A DNA stretch of 49,954 bases from ZC4RG35 sp041747855 (GTDB taxonomy: Bacteria; Actinomycetota; Acidimicrobiia; Spongiisociales; ZC4RG35), in the NCBI GenBank assembly GCA_041747855.1, contig JBGTEJ010000014.1, forward strand, positions 1-49,954, read 5' to 3'. Of the stretch, positions 31,560 to 41,739 are shown piece after piece. The notes below the pieces were generated by a model. That model did not search any database and was not told the origin of the DNA. It saw only the letters and a program-made list of their open reading frames with translations. The translations under genes and the position numbers were made by a program. The stretch's first letter is position 1, and each line of letters starts with the position of its first letter.

Positions 31560-32453
31560 ATGAGCAACGCGATACACGCCGCCGGGTTGATCAAAGACTT
31601 CGGACAGGTACGGGCCCTGGATGGGCTCGACCTGGATGTGAAAGTCGGAGAGGTGCACGGGTTTCTCGGGCCCAATGGTGCCGGCAAGACCACCACCATT
31701 CGGATTCTCCTCGGTCTGCAACGTCACAATGGGGGCTCCGTTTCGCTCCTGGGGGGCGACCCCTGGACCCAGGCCACAGAGCTTCATCGTCGTCTCGCCT
31801 ACGTTCCCGGTGATGTCATGTTGTGGCCCAATCTGACCGGGGGAGAAGTAATCGATCTGTTGGGGCGGATGAGGGGTGGTGTCGATACCAGGAAGAGGGC
31901 GGAATTGCTCGAGCGATTCGATCTCGATCCCACCAAGAAGGGCCGCACCTACTCGAAAGGAAACCGTCAGAAGGTGGCCCTGGTCTCGGCACTCGCCTCG
32001 AAGGTGGAACTACTCATCCTCGATGAGCCGACAGCCGGGCTCGACCCACTCATGGAGGCGCAGTTCAGGGAGTGCATCGCTGATGACCGTGACATCGGGC
32101 GGACTGTTCTCCTCGCCAGTCACATCCTCGCCGAGGTCGAGGCCCTCTGTGATCGCGTCAGCATCGTCCGCAAGGGCAAGACCGTCGAGAGCGGCACCCT
32201 CGCTGAACTGCGACATCTCACCCGCACCAGAATCGCAGTCGAGGTCGATGACCCGTCCCCACTTGGGGCGATGACCGGAGTGCATGGTCTGCAGGTCACC
32301 GGCAGCCAAGCCGAGTTCGAGGTCGACTCGGATCGGATCGGCAATGTGGTGCGAATGCTCGCGCCCCTCGGTGTTAAGAGCCTCACCAGCCATCCGCCCA
32401 CTCTCGAGGAGCTGTTCATGCGTCACTACGAAGACGGAGAGTCCCGTACGTGA
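31560..32453 (+). CDS. ABC transporter ATP-binding protein (DrrA-like exporter)
   Basis: A 297-residue nucleotide-binding subunit. Walker A GPNGAGKTTT (about 38-47), signature-like YSKGNRQKVALVSALA (the usual LSGGQ is degenerate, as often in this subfamily), Walker B LLILDEPTAGLDP and the H-loop ASHILAEVE. A C-terminal extension of about 80 residues is typical of antibiotic and polyketide export ATPases (DrrA/CcmA group). Its stop overlaps the GTG of the permease gene by four bases. The divergent TetR gene suggests drug- or metabolite-induced export. Confidence 0.93.
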   Translation: MSNAIHAAGLIKDFGQVRALDGLDLDVKVGEVHGFLGPNGAGKTTTIRILLGLQRHNGGSVSLLGGDPWTQATELHRRLAYVPGDVMLWPNLTGGEVIDLLGRMRGGVDTRKRAELLERFDLDPTKKGRTYSKGNRQKVALVSALASKVELLILDEPTAGLDPLMEAQFRECIADDRDIGRTVLLASHILAEVEALCDRVSIVRKGKTVESGTLAELRHLTRTRIAVEVDDPSPLGAMTGVHGLQVTGSQAEFEVDSDRIGNVVRMLAPLGVKSLTSHPPTLEELFMRHYEDGESRT

Positions 32454-34048
32454 ACACCCTTGTCGGGACCGGGCGACTGACCCGGTTCATCCTTCGTCGT
32501 GAACGGGCCAGATTGAGTGCCTGGGTAGGGGTACTCGCATTGGTGCCCGTGGCCACGGCGAGTGCCTTCATGACCCTCTATCCGGACGAGGTCTCGCGAC
32601 AAGCACTTGCCAACACTGTCGCATCCAGCCCTGCCCTAACCGCCTTGTTGGGGCCATTGCACTCATCCAGCATCGGAGGCTTGACGGTCTGGCGTTCCGC
32701 CACCATCGCCGCCTTCCTGGTCGCCATTCTCGCGATCCTCACCCTGGTCAGGCACACTCGTGAGGAAGAGGAAACCGGGCGCCGAGAACTCTTGGGCTCG
32801 ACCGTGATGGGTCGACACGCACCGTTGGCCGCGGCCCTTCTGGTGATGATGGGTGCGGGTGTCGTCTTAGGGGCGATGCTCAGCCTCGGTTTGATCATGG
32901 TCGGACTCCCCGCAGCCGGATCGGTGGCTTTCGGGTTGGCATTGGCGGGTACATCGTTCGTCTTTGCCGGTGTCGGCGCCGTGGCTGCCCAGTTGACGGA
33001 AGGGGCCGGAGCGGCTCGTGGTATCGGGGTGGGTGTTGCCGGCGGGCTCTTTCTGATCAGGATGATCGCGGACTCCGGCGTCGGCGAGTTCGACTGGCTT
33101 TCCTGGCTTTCTCCCATCGGGTGGGTCAGCCAGATGAGGCCCTTTGCCGGTGAGGTGTGGTGGGTCTTGGCGTTCTGGCTCGCCCTGGCGGCGGTCCTGG
33201 TGGGAGTCGCTGCCGTGATAGCAGATCGCAGAGACGTTGGGGCTGGTGCCTTTCGGCCGCGTCCCGGACCCTCGACCGCGGGCCGGGGCTTGGGGTCCGC
33301 CCTCGGGCTGGCGTGGCGGATCCACCGGGGATCAGTGCTGGGATGGACCTTCGGGTTGGCCATTTTGGGCGCGGTCTATGGGGCGACGGCGGACAGTGTC
33401 GGCGACATGTTGGACGGGAACCCCCAGCTTGCCGAGATCCTCGAGCAGCTGGGCGGTGAGCAGAGTCTTGTCGATGGGTTCTTCGTAGCTGCTCTTGGAA
33501 TCATTGCTCTGATCACGGCCGCCTACGGGATTCGGGCTGTATTGCGAATACGAGTCGAGGAAGAGGCGCTGCGGGCTGAGCCGGTCCTGGCGACCTCGAC
33601 ACCCCGTCTGGAGTGGGCGACGAGTCATCTGTTCTTTGGTGTGATGACCCCGGTGCTCATCCTGTCAATTGCCGGGTCGCTGGCCGGGGCGGCGTACGGT
33701 GCCATCACCGGGGACGTCGGCGAACAAACCGCCCGGGCTCTCTCCGCCGCTCTCGTCCATGTGCCCGCGGTCTGGGTGGTCGTCGGTGTGACCATGGCTC
33801 TGGTAGGGCTGGCCCCGCACCGAACCGGGCTCAGTTGGGGTTTCCTGAACGCATGTCTGATACTCGGGCAGCTGGGAAGGATTCTTCAGTTCCCTCAGTG
33901 GAGTCTCAATCTCTCACCGTTCACCCACGTGCCCCAGTTCCCCGCCGAAAAACTCGACCTACTGCCGCTGGTTGCCCTTTTGGTCGTAGCCGCAGTTTTG
34001 GTCGCTGCCGGCCTAGCCGGGTTCCGACGACGCGACATCAGGAACTGA
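32450..34048 (+). CDS. ABC-2 type permease, polyketide/antibiotic exporter family
   Basis: A 532-residue membrane subunit with about 12 helices arranged as two similar halves. Each half begins with an amphipathic helix (TRFILRRERARLSAWVGVLA, and LAWRIHRGSVLGWTFGLAIL near residue 285) and continues with helices typical of the TnrB3-like exporters for large hydrophobic compounds. The motif VRHTREEEETGRRELLGSTV in the first half and IRVEEEALRAEPVLATSTPR in the second mark the repeat. The GTG start overlaps the ATPase gene by four bases. Substrate unknown; no biosynthetic cluster is adjacent. Confidence 0.9.
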   Translation: MNTLVGTGRLTRFILRRERARLSAWVGVLALVPVATASAFMTLYPDEVSRQALANTVASSPALTALLGPLHSSSIGGLTVWRSATIAAFLVAILAILTLVRHTREEEETGRRELLGSTVMGRHAPLAAALLVMMGAGVVLGAMLSLGLIMVGLPAAGSVAFGLALAGTSFVFAGVGAVAAQLTEGAGAARGIGVGVAGGLFLIRMIADSGVGEFDWLSWLSPIGWVSQMRPFAGEVWWVLAFWLALAAVLVGVAAVIADRRDVGAGAFRPRPGPSTAGRGLGSALGLAWRIHRGSVLGWTFGLAILGAVYGATADSVGDMLDGNPQLAEILEQLGGEQSLVDGFFVAALGIIALITAAYGIRAVLRIRVEEEALRAEPVLATSTPRLEWATSHLFFGVMTPVLILSIAGSLAGAAYGAITGDVGEQTARALSAALVHVPAVWVVVGVTMALVGLAPHRTGLSWGFLNACLILGQLGRILQFPQWSLNLSPFTHVPQFPAEKLDLLPLVALLVVAAVLVAAGLAGFRRRDIRN

Positions 34049-34069
34049 CGCCTGCGCAGTGAGTCTGTT

Positions 34070-35761
34070 CTAGCGACGGGGCATGTATCGGGTCCTGAAC
34101 ACCTTCTCCGCATGTCGGTCGCCCATGACCATCAGTCGGGCCTTTGGGTTCGACGGAATCGTGCCCTGGTCGAGAATCGCACCCGCCTCATCGGTTATGG
34201 CCACGACGTGGCATCCGGTCTCCGAATAGATCTTGGGATCGAAGAGGGCGCGACCGACGAGTGTGGATGGTATCGGCAGGAGCATCAGTTCAACACCTTC
34301 GACGATGACTACACGCTCTCCCAGTTTCAGAGTGTTCCAGATGGCGGTCGCCCCGACAGCAGCGTATGACAGCACACCATCGGCGCCGGCCCGGTAGAGG
34401 GTCGAGACGTTTCGTTCATGGGTTGCCCGCGAGATGATCTGGATGTCCGGTCGAAGACGACGGCAGTAGAGAGTCAGATAGACGTTCATGTCATCGTCGT
34501 GGGTCGTGACCAGCACCGCCGAAGCCTGCTCCAATCCGGCGGCCTTCAGATTGTCTAGCTCGGCTGCGTCACCAGCCACGACCCGGAGACCCTCAATCTG
34601 CCGATCGGGTGTCTGCTCGACGATCGAGTACGGGACACCACTGCTTATGAGCACCCCCGCGGCGGCACGCCCTACTCTGCCTCCTCCGAGGATCAGAACC
34701 GGACTCTCCACGGCGCGGTTCCGGGCGCCGAACCTGCTGTCGTACTCGCCCAGTTCCTGGTCGGTGCCGGCAAGGATGAGGGTCGAGATGTCAGTCATCA
34801 GGATGTCTGGAGCGGCAGCATGCAGGTCCCCGTGTTCTGAAACTGCCAACAGCCGGGCCCCTTCCAGACTGTCCAGACCGGCCTCAGAGACCGAGACCCC
34901 AACCAGCGAGGTCCCCCTTGCTCCCGCCTCGGCGATGCGGGTAGAGCCGAACTGGCCGACGATGTGGCTACGTCCGGTTGTGCTGACCACGCGCCGGGCC
35001 AAGGCCACACCGAGGGTCGAGGCCAACTGAACGACATGGTCGGCCCCCGCCAGTTCGAGTACATCGACAGAAGCAGGCTTGTCAGCCGTTACCACGACGA
35101 GCACGTCCTTGTTGACCTCTCTCACCGTGAAGGCGATGTTGGTGTTGGCAGTGTCTTCTTTGGTCGACACCACCAGCGAGGCCCGATCTATTCCGGCGTC
35201 CCGATACGTGGTTGGGGAGTCCAGGGGCCCCACCATCACCCGATACCCGTTGTCGGCAACCGATGAGGCGGTGGTGGGATCTTCGACCAGCACGACATGG
35301 GAGATGCCCGAGCGTCTCGCCCGAGCGATGAGGGCCTGACTCACCGGGTCGATCTGGGTCACCAGGATGTGTCCGGTCACATCATCGGGTACCCGGCGAG
35401 GGGTACGGGCCGCGTCCCGTCGGTCCATCCAAGGGGCGAAGATGAACTGGATGATCGAGAATGGGAGAAGGATGAGGAGGAACAGTGCGCCACTCACCAG
35501 CACCAGGACCGAGAAGAGACGTCCTATGTCGGATTCGAAGGTGATGTCACCGAAACCCAGGGTCGACATCACGGTCATCGTCCAGTAGAAGCCCGTCGCC
35601 CAGCTGAACTCCCGCCCCTCCAATCCCATGAGGTAATGGAAGAGAACGCTGTAGACGGTCACCATGAGGATCAGGCCCAACAGCATCCACATCACGACGC
35701 GGACGTTCCGACGCTGCTGTCCGGTATCGATCAATCCGAGGATGGTTCCGAGGGTCTTCAT
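34070..35761 (-). CDS. Two-TM potassium channel with tandem RCK domains
   Basis: A 563-residue protein. TM1 (about 22-42), a pore helix with the selectivity filter TLGFGD (67-72), and TM2 (about 82-108) form a K+ channel unit. Two regulatory RCK (TrkA-N/TrkA-C-like) units follow; the first lacks the Gly-rich nucleotide motif (GHILVTQIDPVSQAL), the second has it (ILGGGRVGRAAAGVL). A C-terminal TrkA-C-like domain ends the protein. ATG 35761 is chosen; the longer frame to 35884 adds a non-homologous, Arg-rich stretch. It is the last gene behind the Mrp operon, so K+ flux may be coordinated with Na+/H+ exchange. Confidence 0.9.
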   Translation of the reverse strand: MKTLGTILGLIDTGQQRRNVRVVMWMLLGLILMVTVYSVLFHYLMGLEGREFSWATGFYWTMTVMSTLGFGDITFESDIGRLFSVLVLVSGALFLLILLPFSIIQFIFAPWMDRRDAARTPRRVPDDVTGHILVTQIDPVSQALIARARRSGISHVVLVEDPTTASSVADNGYRVMVGPLDSPTTYRDAGIDRASLVVSTKEDTANTNIAFTVREVNKDVLVVVTADKPASVDVLELAGADHVVQLASTLGVALARRVVSTTGRSHIVGQFGSTRIAEAGARGTSLVGVSVSEAGLDSLEGARLLAVSEHGDLHAAAPDILMTDISTLILAGTDQELGEYDSRFGARNRAVESPVLILGGGRVGRAAAGVLISSGVPYSIVEQTPDRQIEGLRVVAGDAAELDNLKAAGLEQASAVLVTTHDDDMNVYLTLYCRRLRPDIQIISRATHERNVSTLYRAGADGVLSYAAVGATAIWNTLKLGERVVIVEGVELMLLPIPSTLVGRALFDPKIYSETGCHVVAITDEAGAILDQGTIPSNPKARLMVMGDRHAEKVFRTRYMPRR

Positions 35762-35911
35762 TGCTTTAGGGGTTAGCGGTTCTCGAGGGGGAAACGACGG
35801 TTCCCGACGGGTATCGGCCCGGCGAACGCCGGTGAAGGCTAGAGCCGGGCCACGGTGCGGGCAATCGGATACCAGACACAACAATTAGGGATGGGCCCGA
35901 TGAGGAACGCC

Positions 35912-36253
35912 TCACTCCGGTGGGCGGGTCCCACGAAGCCGTTCGGCGGCTTCGTCCAGAGTCGTGCCCATTTGGAGGGGTGTCCCCGTCCTGAATGCCG
36001 CACGACCGAGAAGATGGGCACCCACCGGTGCGGTGATGAACTGGAGCAGAATGACAAGGGCCAGCTTCGCCAGCGGTTTGGTGGTTGGCATCACCAGCAT
36101 GGTTCCGCTGAGTATCAGAATCAGACCAAGGGTGGCCGGTTTGGTGGCGGCATGCATCCTTGTCAGGACGTCTTTGAAGCGGATCAGTCCGACCGCGGCG
36201 AGGAGGGCGAACGTGGCCCCGGCCACGACGAGCACCGAGGCGACGAGTTCCAA
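35912..36253 (-). CDS. mrpG: Mrp antiporter subunit G
   Basis: A 113-residue subunit of the multisubunit Na+/H+ antiporter, with three transmembrane helices. The family signature is present: IRFKDVLTRMHAATKPATLG (about 24-43), followed by two hydrophobic stretches. It is the last gene of the operon, one base behind mrpF. Length typical. The C-terminal tail of about 35 residues is polar. Part of the small-subunit group (E, F, G) that is needed to assemble the antiporter. Confidence 0.94.
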   Translation of the reverse strand: MELVASVLVVAGATFALLAAVGLIRFKDVLTRMHAATKPATLGLILILSGTMLVMPTTKPLAKLALVILLQFITAPVGAHLLGRAAFRTGTPLQMGTTLDEAAERLRGTRPPE

Positions 36254-36254
36254 C

Positions 36255-36518
36255 TCAGTCCCCCCTTCGCTTGATGAACCGGGCGATCAAACCGGTACTG
36301 ACAAAGGCGAGGAGTGCGGTAACGACCATGACATTCAGATAGGTGTCCTGGCCTGTTCTTGCGGCCTGGATGGCGATCCCGCTGACCACTGTCATGAGCA
36401 GGGCATCCAGTGCCACCATCCGGTCCGCCAGCGACCTGCTCACCAGGAGACGGAACAAGAAGAGGACTGCCGCCAGAGCCAGCATTCCGAAGGCGATCGT
36501 CGCCGCCATTTCCATCAT
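36255..36518 (-). CDS. mrpF: Mrp antiporter subunit F
   Basis: An 87-residue membrane protein with three helices. The stretch FRLLVSRSLADRMVALDALL (about 20-40) is the MrpF/MnhF signature, which contains the conserved R-x-x-x-L-x-D-R. The second half reads VSGIAIQAARTGQDTYLNVM before the last helix. Start overlaps the mrpE stop by four bases. Small subunit of the Na+/H+ antiporter complex. Confidence 0.93.
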   Translation of the reverse strand: MMEMAATIAFGMLALAAVLFLFRLLVSRSLADRMVALDALLMTVVSGIAIQAARTGQDTYLNVMVVTALLAFVSTGLIARFIKRRGD

Positions 36519-37002
36519 GACATGCCCTCAGGACGTGGGAAGGCGGCGAGAGTGAGGCTCTCGAGGTGATGAACCTCGGCCCTGATTGCCTCCGGTGACT
36601 TGTGGTGGAGGAGGTGGATGAAGAGGGTCATGGTGTCGGGGTCGACATCGATGGTCAGGGTCCCCGGGGTCAGTGAGACCATGTTGGCCACCGCCGTGGC
36701 TATGCCGGGCGATCGGGTGTGGAGTGGCACCGACATAACTGCGGGTCTGGTGTGATCGCGGGGGGTGATCACTTCCCATGCCACGATCGCTGCGGCCTGG
36801 ACCAGCTTCCATGAGAAGTAGACGACCAACTTGACGAAGGCGAGAGGATGGAATCGGATGCGATCCCCCTTGGCCTTGACCGGGACCAGCATCACGGTCG
36901 CTAAGGCGACCACCAATCCGCTGATCAGGTTGGCGACACTGAAGGCCTCCCAGAGGGCCATCCACACCACGGTGAGCCAGACGACGACCAGGAGTGTGCG
37001 GC

Positions 37003-37006
<4 letters not shown>
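36515..37006 (-). CDS. mrpE: Mrp antiporter subunit E
   Basis: A 163-residue subunit with two N-terminal transmembrane helices (about 5-45), a middle segment with FVKLVVYFSWKLVQAAAIVA, and a soluble C-terminal domain. The MrpE pattern 'SLTPGTLTIDVDPDTMTLFI' followed by HLLHHKSPE is clear. Start overlaps the mrpD stop by four bases and the stop overlaps mrpF by four bases, so the row of genes is translationally coupled. Confidence 0.94.
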
Positions 37007-38477
<1,471 letters not shown>

Positions 38478-38481
<4 letters not shown>

Positions 38482-38843
38482 CGGCCCCTCCGCTCGAGTG
38501 TCTTCTCGGCGATCCGGCGGTCTTCGACGTCGTCCTCCACTTCGTCGCTCTGGCTGAGCATCCAGCTCCTGTAGGCGAGTGTCAGCAGGAATGCGCTGAC
38601 CCCGAAAGTGATGACGATGGCGGTGAGAGCGAGAGCTTGAGGTAGCGGGTCGGCGAATGGTGCCTCTCCGACACCGGCGATAGGTGCCTCCCCGGCCCTG
38701 CCACCTGCAACCAGGAGGAGGAGGTTGGCGCCATGCCCGATCATCGCCAGACCGATCACGATTCGACTCAGGTTGCGTTGGAGAATGAGGTAAACCCCAC
38801 AGCCGTAGAGGACGCCGACGGTGAGGACCAATACGAGGGTCAC
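38478..38843 (-). CDS. mrpC: Mrp antiporter subunit C (NuoK-like)
   Basis: A 121-residue protein with three helices. It has the NuoK/MrpC pattern GVYLILQRNLSRIVIGLAMI followed by GHGANLLLLVAGG, and ALALTAIVITFGVSAFLLTL in the third helix. A short acidic tail follows (DEVEDDVEDRR). Overlaps mrpB and mrpD by four bases each. Expected role: channel subunit of the Na+/H+ antiporter. Confidence 0.95.
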
Positions 38844-39277
38844 AGATCATCTCCAGTCGATTCATCACCGACGGAGGAGATCAGAGCGGCCGCCAGTCCG
38901 ATGACCACGGAGAACACTCCGATATCGAAAACCAATGCCGAGGGCGCTTTGACCAGTCCGAGGACTGGTAATTCCACGGAGAACAGGTTGCTTTCGAGGA
39001 AGGTGGAGCCCCAAACCCAGCCAGCCATCCCCACAAGACTGGCCGCCATGAGACCGACCCCGAGATAATGATCCGGGCGCAACCTGGCCAGACGGGTCAC
39101 TCCAGCCTCTCCTTCAGCGAGGTAGATGAGGATCAAACAGGACCCTCCAACCAGGCCCCCGATAAAACCGCCGCCCGGCGCGTTGTGCCCCGAGAAGAGA
39201 AGGAAGAGGGCGAACACGATGGCGGTGCGGACCACCACGTCGACCACGGTTTCGAGGATCAACAGTCGCGATCTCAT
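38840..39277 (-). CDS. mrpB: Mrp antiporter subunit B
   Basis: A 145-residue membrane protein with four helices. The MnhB domain is marked by FALFLLFSGHNAPGGGFIGG, followed by LVGGSCLILIYLAEG, and by a Phe/Asp in SALVFDIGVFSVVIGLAAAL in the last helix. Overlaps the neighbouring genes by four bases. In many actinobacteria part of MrpB is fused to MrpA; here MrpB stands as a separate short gene. Confidence 0.94.
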   Translation of the reverse strand: MRSRLLILETVVDVVVRTAIVFALFLLFSGHNAPGGGFIGGLVGGSCLILIYLAEGEAGVTRLARLRPDHYLGVGLMAASLVGMAGWVWGSTFLESNLFSVELPVLGLVKAPSALVFDIGVFSVVIGLAAALISSVGDESTGDDL

Positions 39278-41568
39278 GCTTCGAGGTCCTGATCTTTTGG
39301 GGGTCCGTCCTCGCTGATGCGGGCCTTGACCAGGGCGATGATCCCCATCGCGGCAACGGCCAGGACCGTGATCTCGCCGAGTGTGTCGAGCCCACGGAAG
39401 TCGGTCAGGATGACATTGACCACGTTTCGGCCGCCACCCTCAGGTTCCGCTCGGGTCAGGAACGCGGGTGCCAGAGACGGGGCCAACCGGCCTGACGCGG
39501 CCCAAAGGGTGAAGGCCATGGCGGCAAGGCCAACCACCGACGCCACGGTGATCCTGGTGATCTGTCGGATCCTTGTCTGGGCACTTTCGAAATGAGAAGG
39601 GAGCCGACTGAGCACGAAGACGAACAGAGCCAGACCGAGTGTCTCCACCAGAAGTTGAGTCAAAGCCAGGTCGGGAGCACCCTGGATGACGAAAAGGACG
39701 GCAACGCCGTATCCGACCGCTCCAAGCAGCACGACCGCCATGATGCGTCGACGCTGAAGGATCGCTCCTATCGCCGCTGCCGCCACCAGAGCCGCAGCGA
39801 CTGCCTGGAGCGGCGACTCGGCAAGTTTCAGATCCGGCAGAGAATCCCAGTTCCCCACCATCCAAGCCCCCGGCCCTAGAACGGCGACCGTCAGAATGAT
39901 CAGCAGATAGACGGGAAGTGAGCCGCTCTGGAGTTTCGCGGTGAGTCGATCGGCCAGCCGGTTGATCCCGTTCAAAGTCTTCGCATACACCGCCGCGCCG
40001 TCCGGAACCCGTCGGGTGAGCGATCTCAGTCGATCGAGGGGCCGGCGCCACAACGCCCACCCGCCCAAGAGGGCAACGCCAGAGAGGGCGAGGGGGAGGC
40101 CGAAGCCATGCCATAGGGCCAGGTAGAGACCCGTCGTGGAGCCGTCAACGGCTTCGGCGGCCGGTCCGATGAGGAGTTCGGCGATCCAAGGAACCAGACC
40201 TGCCACCACCGTCAGGCCGACCAGCAGGGCTACGGGCGCCTGGATACCGGGTCCGGGCTGTTTGACTTCGGTGACTCTCGTTTGGTCGGTGGCGTCTCCG
40301 AAGGTGCCAGTGAGAAATCGCAGTCCATAGGCGGCGGTCAGAATCGAACCGATCACGACACCTCCCGTGATCCACCAGGATGCGTCGTGGACCAGAGACT
40401 CCAACGCCGCCTCTTTGGTGACGAACCCCAGAAGGGGCGGGATCCCGGCCATGGAGGCAACGGCGATCACCGACATTCTGAAGGTGCCGGGCAGTCTCTG
40501 TCGCAGTCCGCTCAGCCTTCTCATATCCCTGGAGTGCGCCTGGTGCTCGACGATGCCGGCGATCATGAACAGGGCTCCTTTGAAAAGGCTATGGGCAAGG
40601 ATCATTGCCATTCCGGCGAAGGTGAGGGCAGGGGTGCCGAGACCCACCAGAACCATGATGAATCCAAGTTGGGAGACCGTTCCGAAGGCGAGAAGAAGCT
40701 TCATATCGTTCTGATTGAGCGCTCGCCATCCACCGACGATCATCGTCACCAGACCGACTGCGGCCACCGTCGGGCGCCACCACGGCAACACCAGTGCGTA
40801 GACCGGGGCGAACCGGGCAACCATGTAGATACCGGCCTTGACCATTGTCGCCGAGTGGAGGTAGGCGCTTATCGGAGTCGGTGCCGCCATGGCACCGGGC
40901 AGCCAAAAGTGGAACGGGAACTGTGCCGACTTGGCGAAGGCACCCACGAGGATCAAGGCGACACCGACTCCTGCCAGCCCTTCAGATGGCGGTGACGCGA
41001 GAAGTGCCGACATGGAGTATGTCCCGCCTAGCTGTCCGAGGATGACGATGCCGGCCAGCATCGCCAGACCTCCCAGACCGGTGACGAGGAGTGCCTGGAG
41101 GGCGCTGGACCTGGCCGAAGCGCTTTCGTCGTCGAACCCGATCAGAAGGTAGGACATGATCGAGGTGAGCTCCCAGAAGACGAACAGGAGCAGGAGGTTG
41201 TCCGCGGTCACCAGACCGAACATCGATCCGGCGAAGATGATCAGATATCCGGCGAACCGTCCGAGATGGGGTTTGCTGGACAGGTAAAACCAGGAGTAGG
41301 CGAAAACCAGGACTCCAATGCCTCCGATCAGGGCGACCATGAGGGCTGAGAATCCATCCATGCGGAATGTGAGGTCGAGTCCCAGGGCCGGGACCCAGGT
41401 GACACTCTCGGTGATCGAATCGCCTCCCCCTCCACCCCAAGCGACAAGGGGGATCAGGGCGGTGAGTGGTCCCAGGAGACCGATCAGCAAGGCGCGTCGA
41501 CCCAGCCGCTCACCGGCGAGCAGACATGCGAGCGCAAGGAAGGCGTGGATTACGAGGACTGTGATCAC
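39274..41568 (-). CDS. mrpA: Mrp antiporter subunit A (NuoL-like)
   Basis: A 764-residue membrane protein with about 20 helices, the largest subunit of the Na+/H+ antiporter. NuoL-like core: LLFVFWELTSIMSYLLIGFD, PFHFWLPGAMAAPTPISAYL, HSATMVKAGIYMVARFAPVY and NQNDMKLLLAFGTVSQLGFI, which contain the Glu, Lys and His residues of the ion path. The C-terminal part (about 590-750) is the DUF4040/MrpB-N-like region (ALTQLLVETLGLALFVFVLS). GTG at 41568 starts the seven-gene operon mrpABCDEFG; no strong Shine-Dalgarno sequence. The complex expels Na+ and controls internal pH. Confidence 0.95.
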   Translation of the reverse strand: MITVLVIHAFLALACLLAGERLGRRALLIGLLGPLTALIPLVAWGGGGGDSITESVTWVPALGLDLTFRMDGFSALMVALIGGIGVLVFAYSWFYLSSKPHLGRFAGYLIIFAGSMFGLVTADNLLLLFVFWELTSIMSYLLIGFDDESASARSSALQALLVTGLGGLAMLAGIVILGQLGGTYSMSALLASPPSEGLAGVGVALILVGAFAKSAQFPFHFWLPGAMAAPTPISAYLHSATMVKAGIYMVARFAPVYALVLPWWRPTVAAVGLVTMIVGGWRALNQNDMKLLLAFGTVSQLGFIMVLVGLGTPALTFAGMAMILAHSLFKGALFMIAGIVEHQAHSRDMRRLSGLRQRLPGTFRMSVIAVASMAGIPPLLGFVTKEAALESLVHDASWWITGGVVIGSILTAAYGLRFLTGTFGDATDQTRVTEVKQPGPGIQAPVALLVGLTVVAGLVPWIAELLIGPAAEAVDGSTTGLYLALWHGFGLPLALSGVALLGGWALWRRPLDRLRSLTRRVPDGAAVYAKTLNGINRLADRLTAKLQSGSLPVYLLIILTVAVLGPGAWMVGNWDSLPDLKLAESPLQAVAAALVAAAAIGAILQRRRIMAVVLLGAVGYGVAVLFVIQGAPDLALTQLLVETLGLALFVFVLSRLPSHFESAQTRIRQITRITVASVVGLAAMAFTLWAASGRLAPSLAPAFLTRAEPEGGGRNVVNVILTDFRGLDTLGEITVLAVAAMGIIALVKARISEDGPPKDQDLEA

Positions 41569-41739
41569 AAAACGGGATGCTTACTTGAAATGAGACGTCA
41601 ACCCCGGGGGGTTCCCGGTCGTCTTCGTGTGAGCGCTTCGACCGAAACTCCCGACGTTCCGCTACCAACCGATTCCAAGCCTACCAGTCGACGCGATCGC
41701 CAGGTTTGTAGGTACCAGTGGGGATAGTTGAATGAGTCC

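Noticed and set aside
38482..38868. N-terminal extension of the mrpD frame
   Set aside because: It re-reads mrpC in another frame. MrpD proteins start at the position of ATG 38481, which overlaps the mrpC stop.
41600..41613. AACCCC-GG-GGGGTT dyad between mrpA and the C-S lyase gene
   Set aside because: A two-base centre cannot form a hairpin loop, the sequence is low in complexity, and no promoter element is placed around it convincingly.
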